The position numbers and the translations under genes were made by a program. A DNA stretch of 64,000 nt from SbD1 sp039679945 (GTDB lineage: Bacteria > Desulfobacterota > Syntrophobacteria > Syntrophobacterales > Syntrophobacteraceae): assembly GCA_039679945.1 (NCBI GenBank), contig JBDKTY010000132.1:1-64000 (forward strand), read 5' to 3'. A model generated the notes under the pieces. It made no database searches. It saw only the letters and a list, made by a program, of their open reading frames with translations, and was not told the DNA's origin. Of this stretch, positions 35,655 to 44,951 are shown piece by piece (the stretch's first letter is position 1; the number at the start of each line of letters is the position of its first letter).

Positions 35655-36347
35655 TCAGCCATCGGCCTGAGCGTTCAGCTTGTAACCGACTCCATATATG
35701 CTGCTGATCACTTCTTTTTCCGGGAGATACTTCGCTATCTTCTTCCGCAGGTTCTTGACATGGGAGTCGATGGTCCTGTCGTACCCGTCGAAATCATACC
35801 CCTGGACGACATTGATCAGTTCATTCCGGGAAAAGATCCGGTTGGGACAGGAAAGAAGCGTCTTGAGCAGATTATACTCGCAGGGGGTCAGTTTGAGTTC
35901 GTTGCCGTTGACCAAAGCCTGATGATTCTCCTGGATAAGGGCGAGTTCCCCAACCACGAGCATTTTATCGGGCTGCGGAGCATTGATTCTTCTCAGCACC
36001 GCCTTGACGCGGGCCACGACCTCCCTCGGACTGAACGGTTTGCAGATATAGTCATCGGCTCCCAGCTCAAGTCCCAGCAGACGATCGATTTCCTCGACCC
36101 GCGCGGTTACCATAATAATAGGAACATTGGAAAACCTCCGGATCTCACGGCAGACTTCCATGCCATCTTTTCCGGGGATCATGAGATCCAGGAGTATCAG
36201 GCACGGCGGGCTCTGCTTCACACGGGGGATAACAGCGTCTCCGTTCTGGAGGCAGAACACCCTGTGCCCCGCTCCGACAAGATAATCCTTCAATACTTCC
36301 GCTATTTTTACTTCATCCTCTACGACCAGAATTTCTCCGCCTATCAT
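35655..36347 (-). CDS. baeR: BaeR-like response regulator, OmpR family
   Basis: 230 residues. Receiver domain: acidic pocket VVEDE, phospho-acceptor D54 (LLDLMIPG), switch Thr in MVTAR and Lys in CKPF. Residues about 130-225 form the OmpR winged helix (LTPCEYNLLKTLLSCPNRIFSRNELINVV, TIDSHVKNLRKKI, YGVGYKL). The receiver is strikingly like BaeR over EIRRFSNVPIIMVTAR and EEIDRLLGLELGADDYICKPFSPREVVARVK, hence the symbol. It lies 196 bp after its probable kinase gene. BaeSR systems respond to envelope stress; the target genes here are unknown. Confidence 0.88.
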   Translation of the reverse strand: MIGGEILVVEDEVKIAEVLKDYLVGAGHRVFCLQNGDAVIPRVKQSPPCLILLDLMIPGKDGMEVCREIRRFSNVPIIMVTARVEEIDRLLGLELGADDYICKPFSPREVVARVKAVLRRINAPQPDKMLVVGELALIQENHQALVNGNELKLTPCEYNLLKTLLSCPNRIFSRNELINVVQGYDFDGYDRTIDSHVKNLRKKIAKYLPEKEVISSIYGVGYKLNAQADG

Positions 36348-36543
36348 TGCCGTTTCTCCACAATTACCTGGTTGTTGGCCACTGCAGAAACCCAGTGCCG
36401 CATTACGCGGTCGTTCCGATAAAGCCTCTTCCGACTCATTCCCGAAGTATTGATAACGGGCCGGGCCCCCCGCCGGGCGCGGAACCTTCGTTGCCCGGGA
36501 CCGTCCCGCGTGAATCGAAAGAGTTTACCGGCACCGGTCCGGG

Positions 36544-38091
36544 TCAGGATGCGGACATTGGGAATACCATGGTTATCCTCAGCCCTCCGGATGGAACATT
36601 GGATGCTCCAATCCGCCCCCCATAAGATTCGACAATGCTCCTACAAATCGCCAACCCCAGCCCGCTTCCCCCATGCGTGCGGCTCCTGGCCTTGTCGACG
36701 CGATACAGCCGGTCAAATATCCGCCCGAGTGACTCTTCGGGCACACCCGGTCCGGTGTCTTCAAAATGCAGAGAGAAACTGTCCCGCGCGACCTCATGAA
36801 AGATCTTGAGAGTCCCCGGCGCGGGTGCATACCTCAAGGCATTCTCCAGAAGATTGGAAAATAGCTGCCGCAGCCGTACAGCATTGGCCACTATCGTAAA
36901 CTGAGTATCCTGGTCCCCGATTACCTCGACGCAATAATGGCTGCTTTCAAACCTGGTCGCAAAGGACTTCAACGTCTCATCCAGTACCGTCAAAGGATTC
37001 ACGGCCGTTTTATTCCCATCGGGCGAGCCTGACTCGATGCGGGAAATATCATGAAGGTCATTAACGATCCTGCTGACATGCAGCACCTCCGAGTGCAGCG
37101 ACTCGAGCGCTTCCGGCGTGACATCCCTCACGCCGTCCTGCATGGCTTCTATTTCACCTCTGAGGACCGCCAGCGGGGTCCGCAACTCATGCGAAATGTC
37201 CGCTATCCATTGCCGCCGCATCTGTTCATACCTTTCCAGGGCCTGGACCATCGCATTGAAATCGGTGGCAAGCTGCCCGAACTCGTCCTGCGTCCGGACT
37301 TCGACCCTCGTTTCAAAACGGCGGAAGGTCAGGGCGCGCGTTCCGGCCGCCAATTCCTTCACGGGGGCAAGAAGGTGCCTGGACAGAACAAAAGTCACGA
37401 ATACAGCCAGAAGGATTGCAAATCCCCCTATCATAAAGAACGTCTCTGACTGGAGCCGGCGGAACTCCGCATCCAGATGCGTGAACCGCTCATGGTGGCC
37501 TCGAACTCCAAGCCACCCCACAAGCTTGCCAGCGGCCATAATGGGTTTCAGCGCCCGGAAATCTTCCGTGGACGCGGGTTCAGTGGACATGGGTCCCGTG
37601 TGCGTCAGTGGGCGTTTTTCGGCATCCATCAGGGACAAATGCGGGGGGATTCCCAGGGGCGGCGGAGGGCCCCCGCCGTAGAAGGGCGGCGGGCCGTGCG
37701 GTGGTTGGTTAAACGGCGGGCCGCCTCCCGGAGGTGGACTTCCTTCCCCGGGGGGCATAGGCGGACCGGGGAGCATGGAAGGAAAGGGTGGTTTTGAAAG
37801 CGATCCATCACCCGGAGGACCACCCGGGCCAACTCCCGATACCGCCAGCCAGTGACCCAAATTCTCCATGACCGGCGCCCAGTTCTGACTTTTCAGGTAT
37901 TCCTGGCCCAGCGTCTCCGCCAGCACGTTGAGCCTCTCGGATTCCACCTTGTTCACATAGCCTTCGAAATTTCGAAAGGCATAATATCGTGCAATCACAA
38001 CCATGCAGATCACTATTGCAAGGCTGTTGAGCATAAATGTCAGGAATACTTTGTGCCTGAATTTCAACTTCATGCGTTTGCGTCCGCTCAT
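36544..38091 (-). CDS. baeS: BaeS-like sensor kinase with Pro/Gly-rich periplasmic loop
   Basis: 515-residue membrane histidine kinase. First membrane span about residues 14-36, periplasmic loop about 40-215, second span about 218-238, then HAMP, HisKA with His301 (DISHELRTPLAVLRGEIEAM) and HATPase with N-box NLLENALRYA, G1 DTGPGVPEE and G2 GGSGLGLAI. The loop holds a striking segment at about 87-151 made almost wholly of Pro, Gly, Met and Phe (for example PSMLPGPPMPPGEG). Such a segment is unusual for a sensor; it may be a flexible arm or bind metal through Met. The partner regulator is the next gene. ATG at 38073 (MKLKF) is an alternative start. Confidence 0.88.
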   Translation of the reverse strand: MSGRKRMKLKFRHKVFLTFMLNSLAIVICMVVIARYYAFRNFEGYVNKVESERLNVLAETLGQEYLKSQNWAPVMENLGHWLAVSGVGPGGPPGDGSLSKPPFPSMLPGPPMPPGEGSPPPGGGPPFNQPPHGPPPFYGGGPPPPLGIPPHLSLMDAEKRPLTHTGPMSTEPASTEDFRALKPIMAAGKLVGWLGVRGHHERFTHLDAEFRRLQSETFFMIGGFAILLAVFVTFVLSRHLLAPVKELAAGTRALTFRRFETRVEVRTQDEFGQLATDFNAMVQALERYEQMRRQWIADISHELRTPLAVLRGEIEAMQDGVRDVTPEALESLHSEVLHVSRIVNDLHDISRIESGSPDGNKTAVNPLTVLDETLKSFATRFESSHYCVEVIGDQDTQFTIVANAVRLRQLFSNLLENALRYAPAPGTLKIFHEVARDSFSLHFEDTGPGVPEESLGRIFDRLYRVDKARSRTHGGSGLGLAICRSIVESYGGRIGASNVPSGGLRITMVFPMSAS

Positions 38092-38351
38092 GATCTTTCC
38101 ACCGCCACCGGGACCGCCTGTTCCCCGGCGGGCTCTCTTTCGGATTCGGCCGGCTCATGCGGCCCCCCGGTTGAACCGGTATTCCCCGCACATGCACTAT
38201 CCGGGGCGGGCATCGGGAGGAACCGGACGCAAACCGGTCCAGCCTCGCGAGTCCTTCCAACCGGAAGTTTCTCCATAATTGGCTTATTGCGCGAACCAAG
38301 TCAATGGTTCACAACAGCGGAAGTCCCGTCTCCTTAGTCATTCCAGATTGC

Positions 38352-38370
38352 CTCCATATTTTCTCCATAT
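38352..38370. promoter_or_regulatory. 11-bp-spaced direct repeat, candidate response-regulator site
   Basis: CTCCATAT occurs twice with an 11-bp period between the leftward kinase gene and the rightward secreted-protein gene. OmpR-family regulators bind tandem half-sites spaced by about one helical turn, so this could be the operator for the BaeR-like protein. No other strong signal is seen in the 520-bp intergenic stretch 38092-38612. A 74-codon open frame from GTG 38392 overlaps the next gene by ATGA but lacks a ribosome site. Confidence 0.3.
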
Positions 38371-38612
38371 CCGCTGCTTAAACTCTTTTGCGTGACGGTC
38401 GAGCCGGTCAAGGGCTTCCCCGCCTGGGCGCCCCCCGCCTTTCAGGATGTGCACGCTCCCTTGACCGTCGACGTCACCCCGGTTGCAAATTCACTGCAAA
38501 AGGAGGTGAACGAGGGCCATTGGCCCCTTGCGGGAAGAAGAACAAGGATCACGGGACCGACGGTCTCTGATCGAACTTGCTGGAACGAAGCAAAAACCAA
38601 GGAGAAACCAGT

Positions 38613-39080
38613 ATGAACCCACGGAAAGCTCTGATCGCTTTGAGCTTGTGCTTCATGTTCACAATTGTCGCATCCGCCGCCTTTGCCCAGACTGGCGGCG
38701 CCACGCCCGCTCCGCCTCCCATGACATTCGGGTTATCCGGTATCTGCGTTGATCAGTCAGGCACATATCTGTATGTCCTCGCGGGAGGCAAGATCCTGCA
38801 GTATACAACCGGATCGTGGACGACGCCCGCCAATCAGGTAGATTTGCCCGTCCTCACGCCCCCGGTGGGCGCTCCGCCGCCTAAACCCGCTGACGGCAAG
38901 TTTCCCCCTCCGCCCCACATGGGTGGCGCGCCGCATGGACTGGCCATTGATTCCACTAATGGATACCTCTATGTTTTGGCGGGACCGGTGGTCTACCGTT
39001 ATATCATCCCCGGGCTGACCCTTGATGAAAGCTCCAAAATAGAGCTTCCGAGACCGGAACCGCCCAAGGTGAGTCAATAA
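38613..39080 (+). CDS. Small secreted protein with Pro-rich segment
   Basis: 155 residues. The ATG at 38613 with GGAG nine bases upstream starts a clear signal peptide (MNPRKALIALSLCFMFTIVASAAFAQ). The mature part has two short repeats that read like beta-propeller blades (GTYLYVLAGGKILQY and NGYLYVLAGPVVYRY) joined by a Pro-rich linker (PPVGAPPPKPADGKFPPPP). This blade-like pattern suggests a truncated or two-blade YncE/WD-type fold. It is divergent from the BaeS-like kinase and may be one of its targets. Confidence 0.75.
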   Translation: MNPRKALIALSLCFMFTIVASAAFAQTGGATPAPPPMTFGLSGICVDQSGTYLYVLAGGKILQYTTGSWTTPANQVDLPVLTPPVGAPPPKPADGKFPPPPHMGGAPHGLAIDSTNGYLYVLAGPVVYRYIIPGLTLDESSKIELPRPEPPKVSQ

Positions 39081-39144
39081 TGGAAGTTTGAAGCATGGAA
39101 GGCCCCTGATGCAGGGAAGTGCGGGTTCCAAGGAGACATGGACA

Positions 39145-39627
39145 GTGAAAACCTCCCGGGATGAAAGTACCGATGTTCGGCAGTGGTGGTGGATTCTAAC
39201 CGCTTTTTCTCACAGGGCATTCGCGCCCTCTGCCCTTCAAGAGACCAATGGTACACGCGTGGACACGGTCTTCGGTGTTTATCGATACATGGACCTGTTC
39301 GCGGGGCTTCTGGGCCTGGCCGAGAGTCACCCCGAGAAATTCAAGGAGGTCATGACGGAGATAGCGGACTCACTCTCCATGGCCGCCGAATCCACATCCC
39401 ATGAAAGACACGGCAGCCTTCTCAAGTACATCGCGAAGGATTTCAGGACGGCGGGAGAAAGCGGGGACCTCTCCCAGATTCTTCCGCCTCCCGCATCGCA
39501 ACCTTTCTTTGATGCGGTCGAACGCCTCGAGGTAAACCGTTTCCAGGAGCTGACCAGTGTCGGCAGCGCGCTGAGAATAGCGGATGAAGTCTTCGCCCGC
39601 AACATTTCAGGGCACTGGCGGCCCTGA
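39145..39627 (+). CDS. Hypothetical protein, mostly helical
   Basis: 160 residues from GTG 39145, chosen because AAGGAG lies 9 bases upstream; in-frame ATG 39088 lacks a ribosome site. The sequence is amphipathic-helical (DLFAGLLGLAESHPEKFKEVMTEIADSLSMAAES, then DAVERLEVNRFQELTSVGSALRIADEVFARN), with a Trp-rich hydrophobic stretch near the start. No motif is recognised. It follows the secreted-protein gene by 64 bp on the same strand and may share its transcript. Confidence 0.6.
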   Translation: MKTSRDESTDVRQWWWILTAFSHRAFAPSALQETNGTRVDTVFGVYRYMDLFAGLLGLAESHPEKFKEVMTEIADSLSMAAESTSHERHGSLLKYIAKDFRTAGESGDLSQILPPPASQPFFDAVERLEVNRFQELTSVGSALRIADEVFARNISGHWRP

Positions 39628-39963
39628 CCGGGAACCTGCCCCCATGCCGGACAGGTCAAGGATAAATCGGTTGCGCATGGCTGCAGTCGTCTAAAAGACA
39701 AACGCTCGGGAATGTCCACCCCGAGCCATCATCACCAACGACATTATTCGGGAAAGCGGCACAAGGGCCGGTCCAACACTTGGCACAGATAGAATGGTGT
39801 TTATCCGGAAGACGTCCATGCCCCGGCGGGCCAGTACCTCTCTCCGTTGTCTTCCGCGCACTCTCGCGTGGGACAGTGCTCACTTCTTCCGGATGAACAC
39901 CAACCCAGCCAGCCCAATCAGGTTCGTAAAGAAATCGAGGGTATGCTGGAAGGCGGGTTGGTA

Positions 39964-40668
39964 ATGAATCGTATACTTGTAATAGATGACGACGCTGAAT
40001 TCTGCCTGATACTGTCGGATTATCTCAAGCCGGAAGGGTTCGAGGTTACCTCGGTTCACGACGGCAGGGAGGGAGTGCGCAGAGCGCTTGTGGGGAGTAC
40101 AGAATACGATCTGATCGTACTGGATTTGATGCTTCCCTGTATGAGCGGCTTCGAGGTGCTGCAGTGCATACGTCCCAAGCTGGACGTCCCGGTCATCATG
40201 CTGACGGCCCGTAATGAGGAACTGGACCGCATCATAGGGCTCGAAATAGGCGCCGACGACTTCCTGGTTAAGCCTTTTAACTCCAGGGAGCTGGTCGCGA
40301 GGATCCGCGCCATACTCCGCCGTACCAGGAACCGGCCCGCGACGGCTGATGCTCCTCCGGAAAATGGCAGGATCGCCCTTGGTGATATCGAACTGGATCC
40401 CCGCACCCGTATCGTCAGCCGTGATGGTGAGCAGATCAGCTTCACCTCCATCGAATTCGGTCTGCTGGAGATGCTGCTCAGATCGTCCGGCCGTGTGGTC
40501 ACCCGCGAGCAATTGGCCGTTAAGGTCCTCGGACGCAATCTCAAAGCCTACGATCGCAGCCTGGACATACATCTGAGCCACATTCGCAGGAAACTCGGAC
40601 CTGTATATAACGGTATCGAACGCATCAAAACAGTGCGCGGATGCGGATATATCTACACACAATCATAG
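39964..40668 (+). CDS. Orphan response regulator, OmpR family (CpxR-like)
   Basis: 234 residues. Receiver: VIDDD pocket, acceptor Asp in LIVLDLMLPCMSG (about residue 54), Thr in MLTARNEELDR and Lys in VKPFNS. The DNA-binding winged helix occupies about 135-232 (FTSIEFGLLEMLLRSSGRVVTREQL, LDIHLSHIRRKLGP, IKTVRGCGYIY). The ATG at 39964 begins MNRILVIDDD; longer starts add residues outside the fold. There is no adjacent kinase in the window: downstream is a convergent chemotaxis receptor, upstream a hypothetical gene. Cross-talk with a distant kinase is therefore likely. Confidence 0.88.
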   Translation: MNRILVIDDDAEFCLILSDYLKPEGFEVTSVHDGREGVRRALVGSTEYDLIVLDLMLPCMSGFEVLQCIRPKLDVPVIMLTARNEELDRIIGLEIGADDFLVKPFNSRELVARIRAILRRTRNRPATADAPPENGRIALGDIELDPRTRIVSRDGEQISFTSIEFGLLEMLLRSSGRVVTREQLAVKVLGRNLKAYDRSLDIHLSHIRRKLGPVYNGIERIKTVRGCGYIYTQS

Positions 40669-40689
40669 AAAGCCGACAGGCATGTTTCC

Positions 40690-43062
40690 CTAGAAATCCG
40701 AGATCTCACCATCGAAGGGAATTACCTGCTCCGGCCTGGGCACCTTCTTCCCGTTCGGGACCGGAACCTTCACGGCGCGTTTGGCCGCGCCGTTAGCCGA
40801 TGCCCGGTCTGTCTTTCCGGCTCGGTTCGGAGCGGACCTTTGCGCTACCGGGCGCTGGAGGTTCTTCTTCTCCACGATCTTCTCCGGCGCCGGTTCCGGT
40901 CGCAAGGCGGCAGCACCGCCTTTACCGCCGTCCACCAGCGACCTCAGTTCGGCGACATGCTCCTTCATCCGCTTTGCCTGGGCGTTCATCATCTCGGATG
41001 ACGAGGCGGATTGCTCCGCGTTGGAGGCATTCTGCTGGACTACCTTGTCCATCTCACCCACGGCCCTGTTGACCTGGTCAATGCCCTGCGCCTGTTCCTG
41101 GGAAGCCATGGTTATTTCGCCAACCAAACCACTCGATTTTTCAACGCTGACCGCTACCTCGCGGAACTCCTTCTCGGTCTTCTCGACTATTTCGGCTCCC
41201 TCCTTAACCCGCTGGACAGTGCCCTCAATGAGGTCCGCCGTGCTCTTCGCGGCGTCAGCCGCCCTCATGGCCAGATTTCTGACTTCATCGGCAACCACCG
41301 CGAACCCGGCCCCCGCTTCACCCGCGCGCGCCGCCTCGACAGCCGCATTGAGGGCAAGCAGATTCGTCTGAAAGGCGATCTCGTCGATGGTCCTGATAAT
41401 TTTGGAGGTCTCCTCGCTCGCCTTGGAGATCTCTGTCATGGAGGCGGTCAATTGCTCCATCGATTGCGAAGCACGGGTGACGGTATCACGTGTCCCAACC
41501 ATCAGCCGGTTGGCCTGGGTGGCGTTATCCGCGTTCTGCTTGGTCATGGTGGACATCTGCTCCAGGGAGGAGGAGGTCTCCTCGATGGAAGAAGCCTGTT
41601 CCGAGGCGCCGTCGGCAAGCTGATGGCTCGCGCCCGAGATCTGCGTCGATGCCGCGGCAACCTGCTCCGCGGCCGTCTCTATCCCCTGGACAACTCTTCG
41701 AATCGGCCGTGTTATCGATCGGAGCAGCAGGATGGCGACAAGAATACCGAAAAGGGCGCCCGCAATGATGAAGGTGAGGATGAAGGTCTTGCCCTGCGCC
41801 GCTGAATCCGAGACGGAGGTCCTCGCGGTGGCGCTCACCCCGGAGGCCGCAGTATTCGCTCCCCCCGCGATCTCGTCGATTTTCTTTCTCTCCTGGTACC
41901 GTTGGGTATTATCCGCAACGCGCTTGCTGAAGCCCGCGAGATAAGCATCCGCCTCTTTTTTCAATGCGTCCGTCGCCTGGTTGAGTCCCTTGAGACGCTG
42001 GATGTTTTCGCCCACTTTCTCCGCATTTTGCTCGAATGCAAAATAGTAGACGGCATTGAGCCGCGCGTTCAGGGCATACAGGTTGATAGCATTCGCCTCT
42101 TCCAGCTTCTTGAAACCCGCGCTTATCAGATCGCCGGTCTTTGCTATTTCCGCTTCAATGTCGTCTATGTAGACCCCGGCGCAGATAATCAGCTTCCAGG
42201 GTTCGAAGTACTTGGCATATGTGATCTTGGGAAACACCGCTTCGCCCATTCCCGGCTTTGCCCATTGATATTCCGTGTAGGACTCGCCCTTCTCGATGGC
42301 CCCGCTGACCACTTCCTTCATGAAATACTTGCCGTTCTTGTCGTGGATGGCTCCGAAATCCTTGCCTTCAAGCCCTGTATCCACTCCGTGCGCCACCAGT
42401 GTCAGGTTGTCCCCGACGACAAAATAGTAGTTGTCGCCGTCAAAGTGCATGTTGCGAATAGCATCGAGGGCCGTTTCAAAGGAGAGTGAGCGATCGTGAT
42501 GATACTTCAACACGTCGTGCCCCACCTGCACAATGCCCTTGATCCGCTTCAAAGCGTTATCCTTCAGTGCTTTCGAATTGGAGTCCACGATGCTTTTCTT
42601 TGTGTCTTCCTGGACCTTGCGGGATTCTTCTTCAGCAAGGGTTGCGATTCTTGCCGCGCCGGCCTGCAGGTTTTTCAAAGTTGTGGCATCAGCTTCCTCC
42701 AATGCCTTCAGTCGCGTTGCCGCCGAACGATAAACCTCGGCCGCGCGTGCAATTTCCTCCGCGGCGCCGCCATTGTCGATGAGAGTTTTCAGCCCGGCCG
42801 TTAGAGTATTCAGCTCATCTATAGCCTTCATCAATTTCTCATATGACTGAGAATCTCTCCTGAGAATGAAATCCTTTTCAAATCCGCGACACTCCAGGAC
42901 TTTTACCTGGACTTCCCTCGCCGCCCTGTCAATATCGCTCGCACGGATCACACTATCCAGGCTCCAATATCCCGCGGTTCCCACAAGCAACCCGATGATA
43001 ATCAGGAGCACGAATCCTCCGAGAATCTTGCTTCCGATACCTTTCGTGTGGACAGTTTTCAT
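40690..43062 (-). CDS. Methyl-accepting chemotaxis protein with Cache domain inside a helical bundle
   Basis: 790 residues. Membrane spans lie at about 14-33 and 427-449. The ligand region 34-426 has a helical part (residues 45-190, ECRGFEKDFILRRDSQSYEKL, HBM-like), a single Cache domain (about 195-310, FDGDNYYFVVGDNLTLVAHG ... KPGMGEAVFPKITYAKYFEPWKLIICAGVYIDD) and further helices (315-400). HAMP follows, then the signalling domain with the hairpin-tip core IDEIAFQTNLLALNAAVEAARAGEAGAGFAVVADEVR. The C-terminus ends in a Lys/Pro linker and DGEISDF, with no NWETF-type CheR tether. It senses a small extracellular carboxylate-like ligand, by family. Transcribed alone, convergent with the orphan regulator. 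Confidence 0.92.
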   Translation of the reverse strand: MKTVHTKGIGSKILGGFVLLIIIGLLVGTAGYWSLDSVIRASDIDRAAREVQVKVLECRGFEKDFILRRDSQSYEKLMKAIDELNTLTAGLKTLIDNGGAAEEIARAAEVYRSAATRLKALEEADATTLKNLQAGAARIATLAEEESRKVQEDTKKSIVDSNSKALKDNALKRIKGIVQVGHDVLKYHHDRSLSFETALDAIRNMHFDGDNYYFVVGDNLTLVAHGVDTGLEGKDFGAIHDKNGKYFMKEVVSGAIEKGESYTEYQWAKPGMGEAVFPKITYAKYFEPWKLIICAGVYIDDIEAEIAKTGDLISAGFKKLEEANAINLYALNARLNAVYYFAFEQNAEKVGENIQRLKGLNQATDALKKEADAYLAGFSKRVADNTQRYQERKKIDEIAGGANTAASGVSATARTSVSDSAAQGKTFILTFIIAGALFGILVAILLLRSITRPIRRVVQGIETAAEQVAAASTQISGASHQLADGASEQASSIEETSSSLEQMSTMTKQNADNATQANRLMVGTRDTVTRASQSMEQLTASMTEISKASEETSKIIRTIDEIAFQTNLLALNAAVEAARAGEAGAGFAVVADEVRNLAMRAADAAKSTADLIEGTVQRVKEGAEIVEKTEKEFREVAVSVEKSSGLVGEITMASQEQAQGIDQVNRAVGEMDKVVQQNASNAEQSASSSEMMNAQAKRMKEHVAELRSLVDGGKGGAAALRPEPAPEKIVEKKNLQRPVAQRSAPNRAGKTDRASANGAAKRAVKVPVPNGKKVPRPEQVIPFDGEISDF

Positions 43063-43672
43063 TAGACCCGGTCCTTTCTGACTGAAAGTGCTATTCAGTA
43101 GAAAACAGGTTTCGCTGCGGATTAATAAGTTTTATTAAATCCTGAGATACCTGAGAAAGCATTGCTAAGCCGACACCATATCGAGGCAGCACTAACGTGC
43201 TGCTTATTGTATCGGAAAGGGTGCTATACACCTTTAGCGAATATCTCTTGAAAATTCACGGGCATGCTAAAAACTATCGCAACGGTGATTTGGAATCTCA
43301 TAAATACCCGCTCGATGATTTTTCTTGACAAAAGTGGTTCGCATGTCTCTATCTTAGAGCTGTCGGCGGAAGAACAAGTCCTAGCTCAAAAATCAACACG
43401 AGTCGGCTGCATAAGAGGCCATTTCCCTCGACTCTTTCCGAATCTCACTTAGAAACTCCTGCTCTGCCGCCAGCCACGAATGCTGCCGCCGTCTCTCGAT
43501 GATGTGCCTTCATGTCAGCAAGTGGTGGTTTTCAACCGTAACTCGGACCGATGAAGACAGGCGGATGCCGGTATCGGGTCCCGGCCCTTCTATTCCGGTT
43601 TTCACCGGGATGACGTCAATGTTCCAATGTCCCTTCCTATTATTCAGGCACTCGAAACGATGAGGAGCGGCT
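43063..43672. other. Gene-free intergenic region
   Basis: About 610 bp upstream of both the leftward chemotaxis gene and the rightward dehydrogenase gene. A small perfect hairpin, GCAGCAC-TAAC-GTGCTGC, lies at about 43186-43203. A 62-codon open frame at 43264 has no recognisable content or ribosome site, so it is not called. Confidence 0.4.
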
Positions 43673-44806
43673 ATGGATTTCATGTTTACGAGCGAACAGG
43701 AAATGTTCAGGAAAGCGTCTCGGGAATTTGCCGAGACTCGCGTGGCGCCCTTTGTTCCGGAAATGGAACAGACCGGGAAGGTACCCCCCGACCTTGTAAG
43801 AGCGTTGGCGGACGCCGAGATGCTGGCCATTACCATTCCCGAGGAGTACCGCGGGCTGGGACTCGGTTTCACGGCCAGGATGATCGCGCTGGAGGAAATC
43901 AGCCGCATATCGGTGGCAACGGCAATGATGCTTCAGGTTTTTGCGCTCGGGATAGATCCACTCGTCCGTTTCGGTACCCAAGCTCAGAAGAAGCAATACC
44001 TCCCCTTGCTCGCCACGGGGGAAAAGCTGGCAACGGTTGCGGTCACCGAACCCACCGGAGGCTCCGATCCGACCGGCGGGCGAACCACCTATTCCAAGGA
44101 TGGGAACAACTATATCATTACTGGCCGCAAGTGTTTCATCACGAATGCGCATATCGCCGACGTGGTCACCGTCCTGGCGAAGGACGAAAACGATCCAAAG
44201 GCGTTTTCGGCATTTCTTATCGAGAAGAGCGCGGACGGTTTCAAGGCGACCCATGAAGAGCACAAAGTCGGTATGAAGGGTTGCAATACCGGCGAACTCA
44301 CCCTGGAGCGGTGCGTGGTATCCCCTGAAGCCCTGGTGGGGCAGGAAGGAAAGGGGTTGCGCGTCACCATGTCCGCTATCGGGGATGTCGGTCGCGGCGG
44401 AATGGTGGGTTGCGCTCTCGGATTGCATGCGGCCTGCCTGGAAGCTTCCGTGAAATTCGCGAAGGAACGGATCCTTTATGGCAAACCGATCGCCGCGCTC
44501 CAGACCATCCAGAACAAGATCGCGGAGATGAAAATAGACCTCGAGGCCGGCCGCCTTCTCGCATACAAGGCGGCTGCCGTTCAGGACCGCGGGGAGCCGA
44601 GCAGCAATGACTTTGCCATGGCCAAGTATTTCACGACGGAAGCCGCCCAGAAAGCCGCCAAGATGGCGGTGGATATCCACGGCGGCTATGGATGCATGGA
44701 GGAATACGCGGTCAGCCGCTACCTGCGGGACGCCTTCGTACTGGGACCCTCCGCCGGGACAAGCGACATAATGAAAGTGATCATCGCCAGGTGGGTTCTC
44801 GGCTGA
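43673..44806 (+). CDS. Acyl-CoA dehydrogenase family protein
   Basis: 377-residue flavoprotein of the acyl-CoA dehydrogenase family. It has the N-terminal helical domain (FTSEQEMFRKASREFAET), the FAD/substrate-loop signature VAVTEPTGGSDPTGGRTTY and ITGRKCFITNAHIAD in the middle domain, and the C-terminal FAD-contact ILYGKPIAALQTIQNKIAEM plus VDIHGGYGCMEEYAVSRYLRDA. The usual catalytic Glu in I-Y-E-G-T is Ala here (GPSAGTSDIM). The alternative Glu of isovaleryl-CoA dehydrogenase is also not obvious (GRGGMVGC region has Gly). It is followed by EtfB and EtfA genes, which would carry its electrons. Substrate is unknown. Confidence 0.9.
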   Translation: MDFMFTSEQEMFRKASREFAETRVAPFVPEMEQTGKVPPDLVRALADAEMLAITIPEEYRGLGLGFTARMIALEEISRISVATAMMLQVFALGIDPLVRFGTQAQKKQYLPLLATGEKLATVAVTEPTGGSDPTGGRTTYSKDGNNYIITGRKCFITNAHIADVVTVLAKDENDPKAFSAFLIEKSADGFKATHEEHKVGMKGCNTGELTLERCVVSPEALVGQEGKGLRVTMSAIGDVGRGGMVGCALGLHAACLEASVKFAKERILYGKPIAALQTIQNKIAEMKIDLEAGRLLAYKAAAVQDRGEPSSNDFAMAKYFTTEAAQKAAKMAVDIHGGYGCMEEYAVSRYLRDAFVLGPSAGTSDIMKVIIARWVLG

Positions 44807-44951
44807 TCCATGGTTTGGCGAACGGCGAAAAGGGTCCTTTCCACCCTTCGATGCTCGGGGGAACGGGAGTGGGTACGCGGGCACCCACCTGAAAAACTCT
44901 TGCTTGAGGTACCGGAACATGGATAGGCCATTGAATTCACCGGAGAACCCG

